In this document: positions 1-8,772 of the stretch, one piece after another
Position numbering within the stretch: the stretch's first letter is position 1
Layout: each line of letters opens with the position of its first letter
Assembly (NCBI GenBank): GCA_031291095.1
Contig: JARLJR010000075.1
Coordinates: 1 to 64,000 of the forward strand
DNA length: 64,000 bases
Reading direction: 5' to 3'
DNA from: Legionella sp.
GTDB taxonomy: Bacteria; Pseudomonadota; Gammaproteobacteria; Legionellales; Legionellaceae
Position numbers and translations under genes: made by a program
Notes under the pieces: generated by a model
What the model saw: only the letters and a program-made list of their open reading frames with translations
Databases searched by the model: none
Told to the model about the DNA's origin: nothing

Positions 1-1695
1 AGGTACAGTTAAAGACAGGGTTATCGGATTTGAAACACCGCCAGGAATATTTTTAATAACTAAAGTAACCTCTATATCTTTCGTTGCCATTGGAACATTA
101 GCCACTGAAAAGAGTTTATTATTTTCCAACTTTAGCCATTGTGGCGGGGAATAGTCCTCAGCAAAACTGATTTCATAAGGCATATTTTCATATTCAGGCC
201 ATACATCACGATTGGCGACAAAATCATGGGTGAAAGGCTGACCAGGAATAAGTAAAGGTAGTTGTGGATTATCCTGCCTAAATCGAGGAGTAAGGGTTTC
301 GTCGATACTTACTTGCAAAGGAACTATTATTTTTTCAGAATCTCCTCCGGTATGCGTATTGGCATGCAAGGTAATATAATATTTTTTACCTACAGCATTT
401 TCAGGAATATATCCCTCTAATACTTTAGGCTTTTGCGGGGAAATCTGTATTCTAAATGCTTTTGGATCATCAATTTTTTCAAGTGTAGGCTCAATTTGAT
501 CAATCTTTACTACAAGAGACAGGTCTTGAGCTGGATCTTTGATATATTGTGATAAATCAACAGAAAATTGTTCTTCTACTGATTGCTCCAATTCAAACGG
601 CTCGATGCTTGGCCTTTTACTGCTATCATAGGCAACTGGTATTCTGAGTTGGTATGGTAATGAATCACCGCCCGTATTAGAGGTAGCCACAACCGTAAGG
701 ATTGCCATGTCCCCAGCTAATTCAGGGTTTGGCTCCCCTTCAAGCACCAAATGATTTTCGGCACTCAGCGCAAAACCTGACTTAACTTTAGAATTGTCAT
801 CAAATTTAAAGGTTACTTGGTTGGTATTATTAAATTCAGGCGCATTTTCGAGTAAAGTCATCAAGTTGAGTTGATATTCCTTATGGGGTGCGGCGCTGGG
901 AATCGAGATATTGGATTGAAAGCGAGGTTTGTTTTGCACGTTGTATTGCACAGCAATCGTCATTGGGACTAGGTCTGTTTTGCTCAATACATTAGTAGCC
1001 CCTACATGGAATTTAATTTCACCTGCTTGATTAGGGAATCCTCGGATGGAAAAATCATTTTTATCAAAATATAGTCCTATATTATTTAAGGCAACCGCCT
1101 CTCCATCCTTCATCATTAGAAATACAGGTGCCTCATTACTCACGCTTTCCAAATAATTATTTACCACATTTTTTAAAGAGAAATAGAACTCTTTTCCTAC
1201 CGTTGCGTCTTGTGGTGCAATAACTTGCATTGATAAAGGGCGGTGAATAATAGTAACTACATAATTCATAACATAAAGATGGGGATGTTTTTTATGCTCA
1301 ATTAGATAAGAAAACTGGCCAGAAACCACTTGCCCAATATCCAAAGCCTCCGTGTGAAGAATTACATTCATATTACAAATAGCATTACGGTAGGGGTTAC
1401 AATCTCGGTCATTTACAAGGCCTGGGCATAAAGGGCCTAGATTTTCAACCCCAACAACTAGCGGATTTCTAGGCAAAGCCCAGATTTTTAATCCATGCAT
1501 ATAACTGTATAACAAAGTCATGGGGATAGCTTTTATTTCCCCTTTATATGCCGTAAGGTTAATAGTATTTGTACCACTTTCCTTAAAGGTAAGAGACACA
1601 CTCTGATGATTAGCATCACATATAGAATGTATGCTCTCCTCAGCCCAGCAAACTCCCCATAACAACATAAAACAAAGCAACACTAATTTTTTCAC
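1..1695 (-). CDS. Secreted multi-domain cadherin/Ig-like protein, 3' end outside window
   Basis: The reading frame stays open from a GTG start to the window edge, giving 565 residues without a stop. The start is set by AAAGGA seven bases upstream. The first residues (MKKLVLLCFMLLWGVCWA) form a signal peptide with likely cleavage before EES. A Cys-containing N-terminal part is followed by about four modules of roughly 100 residues. The last complete ones end in similar strands (NTGGDSLPYQL, THTGGDSEKII, IPGGVSNPITL), as in dystroglycan-type cadherin or putative Ig (He_PIG) folds. Only the fold and export are supported. A surface or adhesive role is inference, and no partner gene is visible. 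Confidence 0.75.
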   Translation of the reverse strand, partial: MKKLVLLCFMLLWGVCWAEESIHSICDANHQSVSLTFKESGTNTINLTAYKGEIKAIPMTLLYSYMHGLKIWALPRNPLVVGVENLGPLCPGLVNDRDCNPYRNAICNMNVILHTEALDIGQVVSGQFSYLIEHKKHPHLYVMNYVVTIIHRPLSMQVIAPQDATVGKEFYFSLKNVVNNYLESVSNEAPVFLMMKDGEAVALNNIGLYFDKNDFSIRGFPNQAGEIKFHVGATNVLSKTDLVPMTIAVQYNVQNKPRFQSNISIPSAAPHKEYQLNLMTLLENAPEFNNTNQVTFKFDDNSKVKSGFALSAENHLVLEGEPNPELAGDMAILTVVATSNTGGDSLPYQLRIPVAYDSSKRPSIEPFELEQSVEEQFSVDLSQYIKDPAQDLSLVVKIDQIEPTLEKIDDPKAFRIQISPQKPKVLEGYIPENAVGKKYYITLHANTHTGGDSEKIIVPLQVSIDETLTPRFRQDNPQLPLLIPGQPFTHDFVANRDVWPEYENMPYEISFAEDYSPPQWLKLENNKLFSVANVPMATKDIEVTLVIKNIPGGVSNPITLSLTVP

Positions 1696-2083
1696 AACCA
1701 AATCCTTTAAACAAAAATAACCGGGCACATCAACAGCAAACGGTGATGTGAATTAATGATTTTTTAGTTTAAAACTCATGTGTCACACATGAAGTAGAGA
1801 AAAAATAGGATGATGAGAAAAAAGGTGCGATGTTGGCTAACTAGCGATAATGTGCATTCCATAAGTTGGTTCTTGTATATATTCTTCATGATTTAATTCC
1901 GTAATTTCCATGGCATCTTCCAAGCCAAGGGTATCCTAATCAATTGGTAGTGCGAGGTCAATAAAAAATGTTATTTTTTATTAACTTAATTATGTAAAAT
2001 TAATACAATTTAATATCAAAATGTGTGGCTTAAAGATAATTTGCATCTTTTTTAATTAGTGCATGCAAATCTCTAGCACGCAA
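1696..2083. other. Intergenic stretch with only a possible 24-residue peptide frame
   Basis: AT-rich spacer between two leftward genes. The one frame worth noting is on the minus strand at 1837-1911 (MEITELNHEEYIQEPTYGMH...), preceded by GGAAG five bases before the ATG. The same frame stays open upstream for seven more codons, to an in-frame stop. It could be a tiny gene or the tail of a decayed one; nothing is recognised in it. The rest holds no supported feature. Confidence 0.3.
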
Positions 2084-2278
2084 TTAAATCTCCTTGCACA
2101 GCCTCCGGCATTTAGTATTTAAGCATTGATATACCAAAAATGAGCCGAAGCCGCCGAAATATAGGAAGACAATCCCCATGCCGAATAATGGGTCGAGCAG
2201 AAAACCAATGAAAAGGAAAAAGAACGTAAAAATTTGAATTAATACTGTATAAAATAGGGCTTTGCCATTTAGGCGCAT
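2084..2278 (-). CDS. Small two-helix membrane protein
   Basis: A 64-residue protein with two hydrophobic segments, about residues 8-28 and 32-50, followed by a Cys- and Lys-rich tail ending KCRRLCKEI. The ATG has AAAGGA eight bases upstream, which supports this frame over an overlapping 79-residue frame on the same strand. No family is recognised. It stands alone between a secreted-protein gene and the rightward coiled-coil/cyclase pair. Confidence 0.6.
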   Translation of the reverse strand: MRLNGKALFYTVLIQIFTFFFLFIGFLLDPLFGMGIVFLYFGGFGSFLVYQCLNTKCRRLCKEI

Positions 2279-2420
2279 GATGATAATCCTTTATTTGGGT
2301 ACTTGCTGGGGGTATGGTATATGAATATTTCTTTTTATTCAATTGCTTCAAAAGTGTAGTGTTTTTATATTAAACCCGTTGCTGTTTACTGGCTTATCTG
2401 GGCTTATTACCAATGAATTC

Positions 2421-2440
2421 GTTGCAAGCAACCGGGCTAC
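2421..2440. repeat. Interspersed palindromic repeat, GTTGCAAGCAAC family (copy 1)
   Basis: GTTGCAAGCAACCGGGCTAC matches the core of two other intergenic elements in this window, at 49860 and 62463. It lies in a non-coding stretch; a 61-residue frame crossing it is not convincing. It is probably a short dispersed extragenic palindrome of this genome. Confidence 0.55.
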
Positions 2441-2606
2441 ATTTGATTTTATTTTGGATTTAAAATTTGCATATTTTTTGAATACTTGCCTCGCCCCCCT
2501 CCCCCTTCAAAAATGGGCTATAATTTAACTATCCGTACTATAGCAACGCACAAAGATAAGTGTCTTAAAACGACGTCGTTCAATAGTGCGCCCGGGATAA
2601 TAACCA

Positions 2607-2957
2607 ATGGTGAATCTGTGGGGAACTAGTCGTATGGCAGCATTAGCAGAGGAAAACGAAAACAGGCAATTAAAGGACATAATCATTCAATTACGAGTGA
2701 GATTAGAAGCAAATCATATGGAAATGCAGCGGAGAATTGAGAAAGAGCGTTCGGATTATAACCAAATTATTATCCAGCTCCAGACCTCAATCGTTGAATT
2801 AAGAAATGAGCTGGAAAATATCAAACACAGGCATTTAAAGAGCTTGGAAGAATTAAAAACAGATAAGAATAATGAGATTTACCAACTCCAAGAGACGATA
2901 AGGGAATTGAGAAGCATACTAGAAAAGGCAAATGTCATTGACGGCCAAACTAAATAG
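2607..2957 (+). CDS. Short coiled-coil protein upstream of the cyclase
   Basis: A protein of 116 residues, almost entirely charged heptad-like helix from about residue 12 onward (ENRQLKDIIIQLRVRLE..., QLQETIRELRSIL). No signal peptide or membrane segment is present. The ATG at 2607 has GGGA nine bases upstream; an in-frame ATG at 2634 behind GGGG is an alternative. It ends 55 bases before the GAF-cyclase gene and is probably co-transcribed with it, so it could act as a partner or oligomerisation factor. That role is inference. Confidence 0.6.
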   Translation: MVNLWGTSRMAALAEENENRQLKDIIIQLRVRLEANHMEMQRRIEKERSDYNQIIIQLQTSIVELRNELENIKHRHLKSLEELKTDKNNEIYQLQETIRELRSILEKANVIDGQTK

Positions 2958-3012
2958 TTTTTAGTTATGGAGTCATTTTAAGAATCAGAAAAATACTTTT
3001 TGAGAAATTAAA

Positions 3013-5286
3013 ATGCGCGATGTTGTACGTTATAAAAATATGAATTCAAAAAAATTTTATATGCTGCTATCACAGATCTATCGTGATTTGGCGGCCACTT
3101 CTAATTTGAAAGAAATCACCAAAAAGCTTATTGACGTGACGGTTGATGTAATCGGCTGTGAACGCGGCACCATCTTTTTAAATGATCAAAAAACCAATGA
3201 GCTTTATTCCTTTATTGCGCAAGGTGATTTGCATTTCGAAATTAGAATCCTCAACGACAGTGGCTTGGCCGGATGGACCTTTACTAATAATGAAGCGGTT
3301 TTCTTAACTGATGCTGATATAGATGAACGCCATAATAAACAGGTAGATAAAATCACCGGTTTTCAAACCCGAAGTATTCTTTGTGTGCCGCTAAGAAATG
3401 GCAATAATGAGCTCATTGGCGTTACGCAAATGCTCAACAAAATCGAGGGTGACTTTTCCGATTCCGATGTTAAATTTGTGCAAACCCTCACGGAACATGC
3501 GGCGATGGCGATTCAAAATCAATTAACCATTGAACAAATCGAATTATGCCATCAAAAAGACTTACATTTTTTGGAAACGATTTCCAATGTTTCTTCAGAA
3601 ATTAATTTGTCGTTACTGCTAGAAAAAATCATCGACACGGTGACCAAAGCCTTAGATGCGGAGCGCTCAACGCTCTTCATCAATGATGAAAAAACTAATG
3701 AATTATTTACCGAGGCCGGTATTGGTTTGGCTAAAAAACAAATACGTTTCCCGAACCATTTAGGGATCGCCGGCTCCACCTTTACCAGTGGTGAAGTGAT
3801 TAATATTCCGCATGCCTATGCCGATTTACGATTTAATCCTTCCGTTGACCGCCAAACTGGTTTCTTTACTCGCTCTATTTTGTCAGCGCCAGTAAAAAAT
3901 AAGAATGGCAAGGTCATTGGCGTTACCCAGGTTTTGAATAAACGACGGGGTGAATTTAACTCCGATGATGAGTCACAACTATTAGCCATTAACTCACAAA
4001 TATCCATTTCTATTGAGAATGCCAAACTCTTTGATGAAGTACAAAGCATCAAAAACTACAATGAAAGTATTCTTGAAAGTATGACGAATACGGTATTAAC
4101 CATTAATACCAACAATCAAATTGTCACCTGTAATCGTGCGGGGATGAAGATGTTGAATCTATCCTCCCTCAACCCACTCATGTTAAAAGATATTTCTATC
4201 TTATTTAACGATGACCCCAATAATTTGGTCGAAAAAATTACCACCATCAATCATGAGTCGTCGCAAGTAAGGCAGGAAGTCATGGTGGATGTTGAGCTGG
4301 AATTGATGAATGTAAAAATTACGGCAAACATTACCATTGTCCCCTTAATCAACGCCAATAATGAGCGTTTGGGTACCATGATTATGATTGAAGACATTAG
4401 TTCTGAAAAACGCATGAAATCAACTATGTCGCGATATATGAGCCCCGATTTAACCGAAAAACTATTACAATCCAGTGATTATTCTTTAGGAGGCACCAGC
4501 ACACTTGCTACCGTCCTATTTTCCGATATTCGCAATTTTACCACCCTTTCCGAATCGCTAGGGGCGGAAGAAACGGTGAAATTATTGAATGAATATTTTT
4601 CCTTAATGGTGGATTGCATTCAAAATGAAGGGGGAATGTTAGATAAATTTATTGGCGATTCGGTTATGGCGGTCTTTGGTAACCCCTTCCCGCATGATGA
4701 CGATCCCGACCGTGCCCTACGTGCAGCCATTGCCATGATGCATGCCTTGGATGAATTAAATCAGCGCCGTATAGAGCGTGACTTGCCGCTGTTGGATCAC
4801 AGTATTGGTATCAACACCGATAAAATAGTAGCGGGTAATATTGGCTCAAATAAACGCATGGATTTTACGGTGATTGGTGATGGAGTGAACTTAGCCTCAC
4901 GCATTGAAAGTCTATGTAAGCACTATGGTTCACATATCCTCATTAGTGAGTTTACCTATGAGCGTTTAAAATCTACCTACCGCACGCGCCATATTGATAA
5001 GGTTATTGTTAAGGGCAAAAATAAAGCGGTTTCGATTTATGAAGTGATTAACTTTTACGATCAAAAAGTATTTCCTCATCAAATTGATGTCATTACTCAT
5101 TTTAATAATGGCATCGAATTTTATAATAGTGCGCAATGGGATAAAGCCATTTCTTGTTTTGATGCGGCATTAACTTTACATCCTAATGATAAACCTTCAA
5201 GTGTATATATGGAGCGATGTAAGATTCTGAAAGAGCAACCGGTTGATCCTGAATGGTGCGGTGTTTGGAAAATGTTAAGTAAGTAG
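3013..5286 (+). CDS. GAF-GAF-PAS class III adenylate cyclase with C-terminal TPR-like tail
   Basis: Predicted soluble 757-residue nucleotide cyclase that would make cAMP in response to ligands of its sensor domains. GAF domains cover about 20-170 and 190-340, a PAS-like domain about 345-460, the catalytic domain about 490-685, and a TPR-like helical tail follows. Catalytic residues are all present: metal-binding D505 (FSDIRNFT) and D549 (KFIGDS), substrate-specifying K545 and T619, and transition-state N626 and R630 (GDGVNLASR). K plus T is the class IIIb adenylate cyclase pattern. There is no membrane segment. Legionella genomes carry several such cyclases. The regulator bound by the GAF domains cannot be told from sequence. 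Confidence 0.88.
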   Translation: MRDVVRYKNMNSKKFYMLLSQIYRDLAATSNLKEITKKLIDVTVDVIGCERGTIFLNDQKTNELYSFIAQGDLHFEIRILNDSGLAGWTFTNNEAVFLTDADIDERHNKQVDKITGFQTRSILCVPLRNGNNELIGVTQMLNKIEGDFSDSDVKFVQTLTEHAAMAIQNQLTIEQIELCHQKDLHFLETISNVSSEINLSLLLEKIIDTVTKALDAERSTLFINDEKTNELFTEAGIGLAKKQIRFPNHLGIAGSTFTSGEVINIPHAYADLRFNPSVDRQTGFFTRSILSAPVKNKNGKVIGVTQVLNKRRGEFNSDDESQLLAINSQISISIENAKLFDEVQSIKNYNESILESMTNTVLTINTNNQIVTCNRAGMKMLNLSSLNPLMLKDISILFNDDPNNLVEKITTINHESSQVRQEVMVDVELELMNVKITANITIVPLINANNERLGTMIMIEDISSEKRMKSTMSRYMSPDLTEKLLQSSDYSLGGTSTLATVLFSDIRNFTTLSESLGAEETVKLLNEYFSLMVDCIQNEGGMLDKFIGDSVMAVFGNPFPHDDDPDRALRAAIAMMHALDELNQRRIERDLPLLDHSIGINTDKIVAGNIGSNKRMDFTVIGDGVNLASRIESLCKHYGSHILISEFTYERLKSTYRTRHIDKVIVKGKNKAVSIYEVINFYDQKVFPHQIDVITHFNNGIEFYNSAQWDKAISCFDAALTLHPNDKPSSVYMERCKILKEQPVDPEWCGVWKMLSK

Positions 5287-5408
5287 GTTCATTCTCAATA
5301 ATTTTATTTAAGCTCCGGAAAACCTAGATTACGCTGCGGAATCAATAATCATGTGCTAGAGTAATAATTGTTACACAAAAGGTATTGTTAACAATTAGTT
5401 ATGGATAG

Positions 5409-6122
5409 ATGGCACTTAACATGGAATCAGCAAAAAACACATTGTTTAAAACAAGTATTGTTGCGACCCTAATGGTTTTGGGCGCAACTGCGTGTGCGAC
5501 ACCTCCAAGCTCAGGACAATTAGTGATAATTAATGGCTTGGATAATTTAACTGCAGCTAATGCAAATACGAATTCGCGCTCTAACATTATGGTTCAGGTG
5601 TATGACACTCATACCCCAACCTCTCCCTGTTACACCGCACAACGACTGGGTTATTATAACGTGGCCATTATTAAATGGCAGGCAAATGGGGTCCATAACG
5701 CGACTTCTTGTGCGGGTACGGGAATTGGCACTGCTGCCATTTCTAAAGTAGTAATTACCCCTCTAAATAAACTGATTAATAACAGGATCACGATTATTTA
5801 TGATGCCACGGTCGATACCAGTGTCCCTAAAGCAACAGCCGACGCCATTGACTTTACTCCGCCAACAACTACTTACACAAACATGACCTTGCTGATTAAT
5901 GGCAGTGGCATTCCCAGCACCGTTGGTCAAACCGCAAGTTCGACAAATTGGGGATTTACGGTAACCCCCACCGCGCCTGTTTTTGATGTGAGTACAGGGG
6001 CATTAAGTGCGACTGGCGTTCCAGGAGCGGTTGGAGCTTATGGCGTACGGGCTGAAAAACTGATGCGCCATTATGGCATTATTCCATTTCATACAGCTGC
6101 GAATAACGATGAGTTGTTCTAG
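5409..6122 (+). CDS. Secreted protein, first of a tandem paralogue pair
   Basis: About 237 residues with an N-terminal export signal (hydrophobic core SIVATLMVLGATA). The sequence ATAC at its end is a poor lipobox, so lipoprotein status is doubtful. The mature part is rich in Thr, Asn and short beta strands, with paired Cys (SPCYTAQRL, ATSCAGTGIGTAA). An ATG at 5421 gives a signal peptide more like that of the neighbour and may be the real start; neither start has a strong ribosome site. It shares the framework SSGQLVIINGLD, SNIMVQVYD, WGFTV and PGAVGAYG with the gene that follows. The function is unknown. Confidence 0.7.
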   Translation: MALNMESAKNTLFKTSIVATLMVLGATACATPPSSGQLVIINGLDNLTAANANTNSRSNIMVQVYDTHTPTSPCYTAQRLGYYNVAIIKWQANGVHNATSCAGTGIGTAAISKVVITPLNKLINNRITIIYDATVDTSVPKATADAIDFTPPTTTYTNMTLLINGSGIPSTVGQTASSTNWGFTVTPTAPVFDVSTGALSATGVPGAVGAYGVRAEKLMRHYGIIPFHTAANNDELF

Positions 6123-6134
6123 CTAAGAATAGAT

Positions 6135-6800
6135 ATGAGCATGAAAAATAATTTATTAAAATCAACGGCTTTTTTCGCATTACTCGCCTCGCAAACAATT
6201 TTTGCTATAGCCCCAAGTACTGGGCAATTAGTCATTGTTAACAATCTTGGTAGTGATGGGAGCGCAGGTAATACGGGCTTAACTCAGTCCAACATTATGA
6301 TCAAAGTGTATGATCATGCGAACAGCACTCAACCCTGCACCACGGTTAAAAGCCTTGCTTACGGCGGCATCACCATTGTCAGGTGGGCATCTACAGGAGT
6401 GCACAGTACTACTTTTTGTACAGGTACAGGTCCTGGGACAGCAGCCATTTATCAAGTCCAGATTACCCCGCTGCCCAGGCTCATTGGTAATACCAGCCAA
6501 GTCATCTATGATGCAACTGCCCATATCCCACAATCCGGTGCTAATCCGATTCTATTTACCCCGCCAACAACGATTTACGGAAATATAGTATTAGTGGTTA
6601 ATGGCAATGGCACGCCCATTACAACCAGTGGACAAATGGCAGATGCAACGCATTGGGGATTTACGGTAAATCCAGTAACGCCAGTTTTTGATTCGGGTAA
6701 TGGCGGCATATTAACTACTGGCATTCCAGGAGCTTCTGGAGCTTATGGTTTAGAAGCGGAAAAGATTTTAACGCGTTATGATATTCAAAAAGAATTGTAG
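6135..6800 (+). CDS. Secreted protein, second of a tandem paralogue pair
   Basis: 221 residues with signal peptide NLLKSTAFFALLASQTIFA and mature start near IAPSTGQLVIV. It aligns along its whole length with the preceding protein, including conserved Cys in QPCTTVKSL and TTFCTGTGPGTAA, the WGFTV segment and the terminal GASGAYGLEAEKIL. Only 12 bases separate the two genes, so they probably form one operon created by duplication. The four Cys may form two disulfides in the periplasm or outside the cell. No known family is recognised. Confidence 0.72.
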   Translation: MSMKNNLLKSTAFFALLASQTIFAIAPSTGQLVIVNNLGSDGSAGNTGLTQSNIMIKVYDHANSTQPCTTVKSLAYGGITIVRWASTGVHSTTFCTGTGPGTAAIYQVQITPLPRLIGNTSQVIYDATAHIPQSGANPILFTPPTTIYGNIVLVVNGNGTPITTSGQMADATHWGFTVNPVTPVFDSGNGGILTTGIPGASGAYGLEAEKILTRYDIQKEL

Positions 6801-6821
6801 CCTAGGTGATGCACATGGTGT

Positions 6822-6846
6822 CTGGCTCAACAAGGTATCGAGCCAG
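6822..6846. terminator. Hairpin between convergent genes
   Basis: CTGGCTC and GAGCCAG form a 7-bp stem around an 11-base loop, between the end of the rightward secreted pair and the end of the leftward propeller gene. No clear U-tract follows, so it may be a dispersed palindrome serving as a weak terminator. Confidence 0.45.
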
Positions 6847-6884
6847 TCAGAAATGAGTGCTGGGCCAAGCCCAACCTTGCTATC

Positions 6885-8681
6885 TTATCGATTATTTAAC
6901 AACAACCTTAGTGAAGTAGGTAAAAATGCGGAGCTCCCAGCAGCACTCGCATGCTCATTAAACACACCACCATCTGCATAATCCGCCGGTAATGCAGGAG
7001 AAACACCATCCACTCGATAAGCCCAAGTGGTTCCCCCATCACTGCTCACAGCTAGTAAAGGATATGAAGTTCCCGAGGTCGACTGGTAGGATCCCGCAGC
7101 CATACAATAGGTTCCTTGGCATGAAGCTGTATTGAAATAACCATTTTCCATAGTATCGCCAACTAATACAGGATAAGAGCTATTAATTCTATAAATCCAA
7201 GTTTTCCCTCCATCAGAACTTGCTGCTAATAAAGGGAAATTAGTTGTGGAGTCCTTCAAATAAGCGCCTACTGCAATACAAATGTTGCCACTACAACTCA
7301 CCCCAGAAAAATAATTATCACTCCCTGCAAAAAAATCTGATGGGAGCTGTGGTGTGGTCGCATTGATAGTATAAGACCATGTTTGTCCTGAGTTTGAACT
7401 GGTTGCAGCTAAAGGATAGGAAGCACTGGTGCTGAAAGTTCCTACAGCAACACAAACACTGCCACTGCAACTTACGGCATTTATTTGCCCAGTCACCAAA
7501 CCAGGAGGAGGAACTGGGGCAGTACCGGTAATGGATAGACCCCAAGTCGCTCCATTATTGGAGCTCGACATCACTAAGGGTTTTACATCTCCCGACGTTG
7601 AGTAATAGCTTCCAGCCGCAACAAAAGTAGTACCACTGGCGGCAGAGCCAGGGAAATTATTGATCGTTGAATAATCAGAAGGCAATGGAGAGCTCCCAGT
7701 AAAAGAATTAGTCCATTGAGTTCCATGATTGGTGCCGGTAGCAATTAAGGGATAATTAGTAGAATCAAAATACGTTCCTATCGCAATGCATGCGGTAGTC
7801 CCACAACTCACATTATTAAAATATCCAAAATTAAGACCTGAGGGTACATCCGAACTGGTATAGGTAGAAGACCAATTCGCGCCTAAACCCGAGCTTGTTC
7901 CCACAAAAGGCACCGTCATACTACCCGTAGAATATGCGCCTCCTGTAATACAAAAAGAATCAGCACATGTCACCGCATTGAAATAACCACTGGAAGAATA
8001 ATCTACCGGTAAAGCCGAGAAATTAACAGCAGTCCAATTCTGCCCAGAAGAAGAGCTAATAGCCAGGAAAGGACCTGACGATTCCCCGCCAACAAGACAA
8101 AAGCTTCCCACACAACTCGCGCCATATAAATAAGTTCCCGCTGCAAAGCTAGCAAGTGATGTCAAAGGATAAGCCCATGTTGTTCCGCCAACAGTACTAT
8201 ACACAATCAAAGGGGCTATCCCGGAACTAGTATTATTATATTGCCCTGCGACAACAAAAAATGGCGGTAAGGGCGGTGGAGGAGGGGGCGGTGGGGCCGG
8301 AGTTACAGAGACATTCAAGGGAACGGCTGAAGAAGTACACGCAACCTCTCTACATAAAGCAAAATTACTGGAAACAGCCCCAGTAATATCCAATTGCAAC
8401 ACGCAACTTGCTTTTGCAGCTAAAGAAATCATCGCAGGACAATGGCCACTGCTTGTATTCTGAGCCACCACCGAAGAAGGAAGCCCTTTAATGACATAGC
8501 CTGCTCTGGTCGCACTGGTATTATTAGTAATCGTGTAATAGGCAGAAACAGAACGCCCCTGAACCACGGTAGTAGGCAATGAGGTTCCTGGTGTAGGAAC
8601 AATATTAAAAGTAGAGCTGGCGATTGCCTGGTTGGTTATAAAAGCGGCTATTAATAAAACTAAATTCTGTTTTTTCCCCAT
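6885..8681 (-). CDS. Secreted beta-propeller-like protein with eight repeats
   Basis: The ATG at 8681 is preferred because AGGA lies eight bases upstream; the ATG three codons earlier abuts the AGG. A signal peptide (NLVLLIAAFITNQAIA) leads to a TNNT-type N-terminal module of about 100 residues. A poly-proline linker (PPPPPPPPLPP) follows. Then come eight repeats of 50-58 residues resembling BNR/sialidase-like blades, each with a core like PLLAVSSDGGTTWAYRV. CxxxxC pairs sit at six repeat junctions. The downstream gene in the same direction as its upstream neighbour is an outer-membrane barrel. Ligand and activity are unknown; no sialidase Asp-box catalysis is claimed. Confidence 0.75.
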   Translation of the reverse strand: MGKKQNLVLLIAAFITNQAIASSTFNIVPTPGTSLPTTVVQGRSVSAYYTITNNTSATRAGYVIKGLPSSVVAQNTSSGHCPAMISLAAKASCVLQLDITGAVSSNFALCREVACTSSAVPLNVSVTPAPPPPPPPPLPPFFVVAGQYNNTSSGIAPLIVYSTVGGTTWAYPLTSLASFAAGTYLYGASCVGSFCLVGGESSGPFLAISSSSGQNWTAVNFSALPVDYSSSGYFNAVTCADSFCITGGAYSTGSMTVPFVGTSSGLGANWSSTYTSSDVPSGLNFGYFNNVSCGTTACIAIGTYFDSTNYPLIATGTNHGTQWTNSFTGSSPLPSDYSTINNFPGSAASGTTFVAAGSYYSTSGDVKPLVMSSSNNGATWGLSITGTAPVPPPGLVTGQINAVSCSGSVCVAVGTFSTSASYPLAATSSNSGQTWSYTINATTPQLPSDFFAGSDNYFSGVSCSGNICIAVGAYLKDSTTNFPLLAASSDGGKTWIYRINSSYPVLVGDTMENGYFNTASCQGTYCMAAGSYQSTSGTSYPLLAVSSDGGTTWAYRVDGVSPALPADYADGGVFNEHASAAGSSAFLPTSLRLLLNNR

Positions 8682-8737
8682 GAATAACATCCTGTTTTAA
8701 TCGAAATAAAATGACGGTGTGTTCTCTTGCTTTTCGT

Positions 8738-8766
8738 GCCTGGGTGCAGCGAAGCTTAACCCAGGC
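8738..8766. terminator. Hairpin after the outer-membrane barrel gene
   Basis: GCCTGGGT and ACCCAGGC form a perfect 8-bp stem with a 13-base loop, lying just past the stop of the barrel gene and before the propeller gene. It resembles the CCTGG-type palindromes found elsewhere in the window and could partially terminate barrel transcription. Confidence 0.45.
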
Positions 8767-8772
8767 TATGCC

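Noticed and set aside
2112-2351. A 79-residue leftward frame overlapping the small membrane protein
   Set aside because: The alternative frame has a good ribosome site and two clean membrane helices; this one has neither.
2343-2528. A 61-residue rightward frame after the small membrane protein
   Set aside because: No ribosome site, crosses a dispersed palindrome, composition not protein-like.
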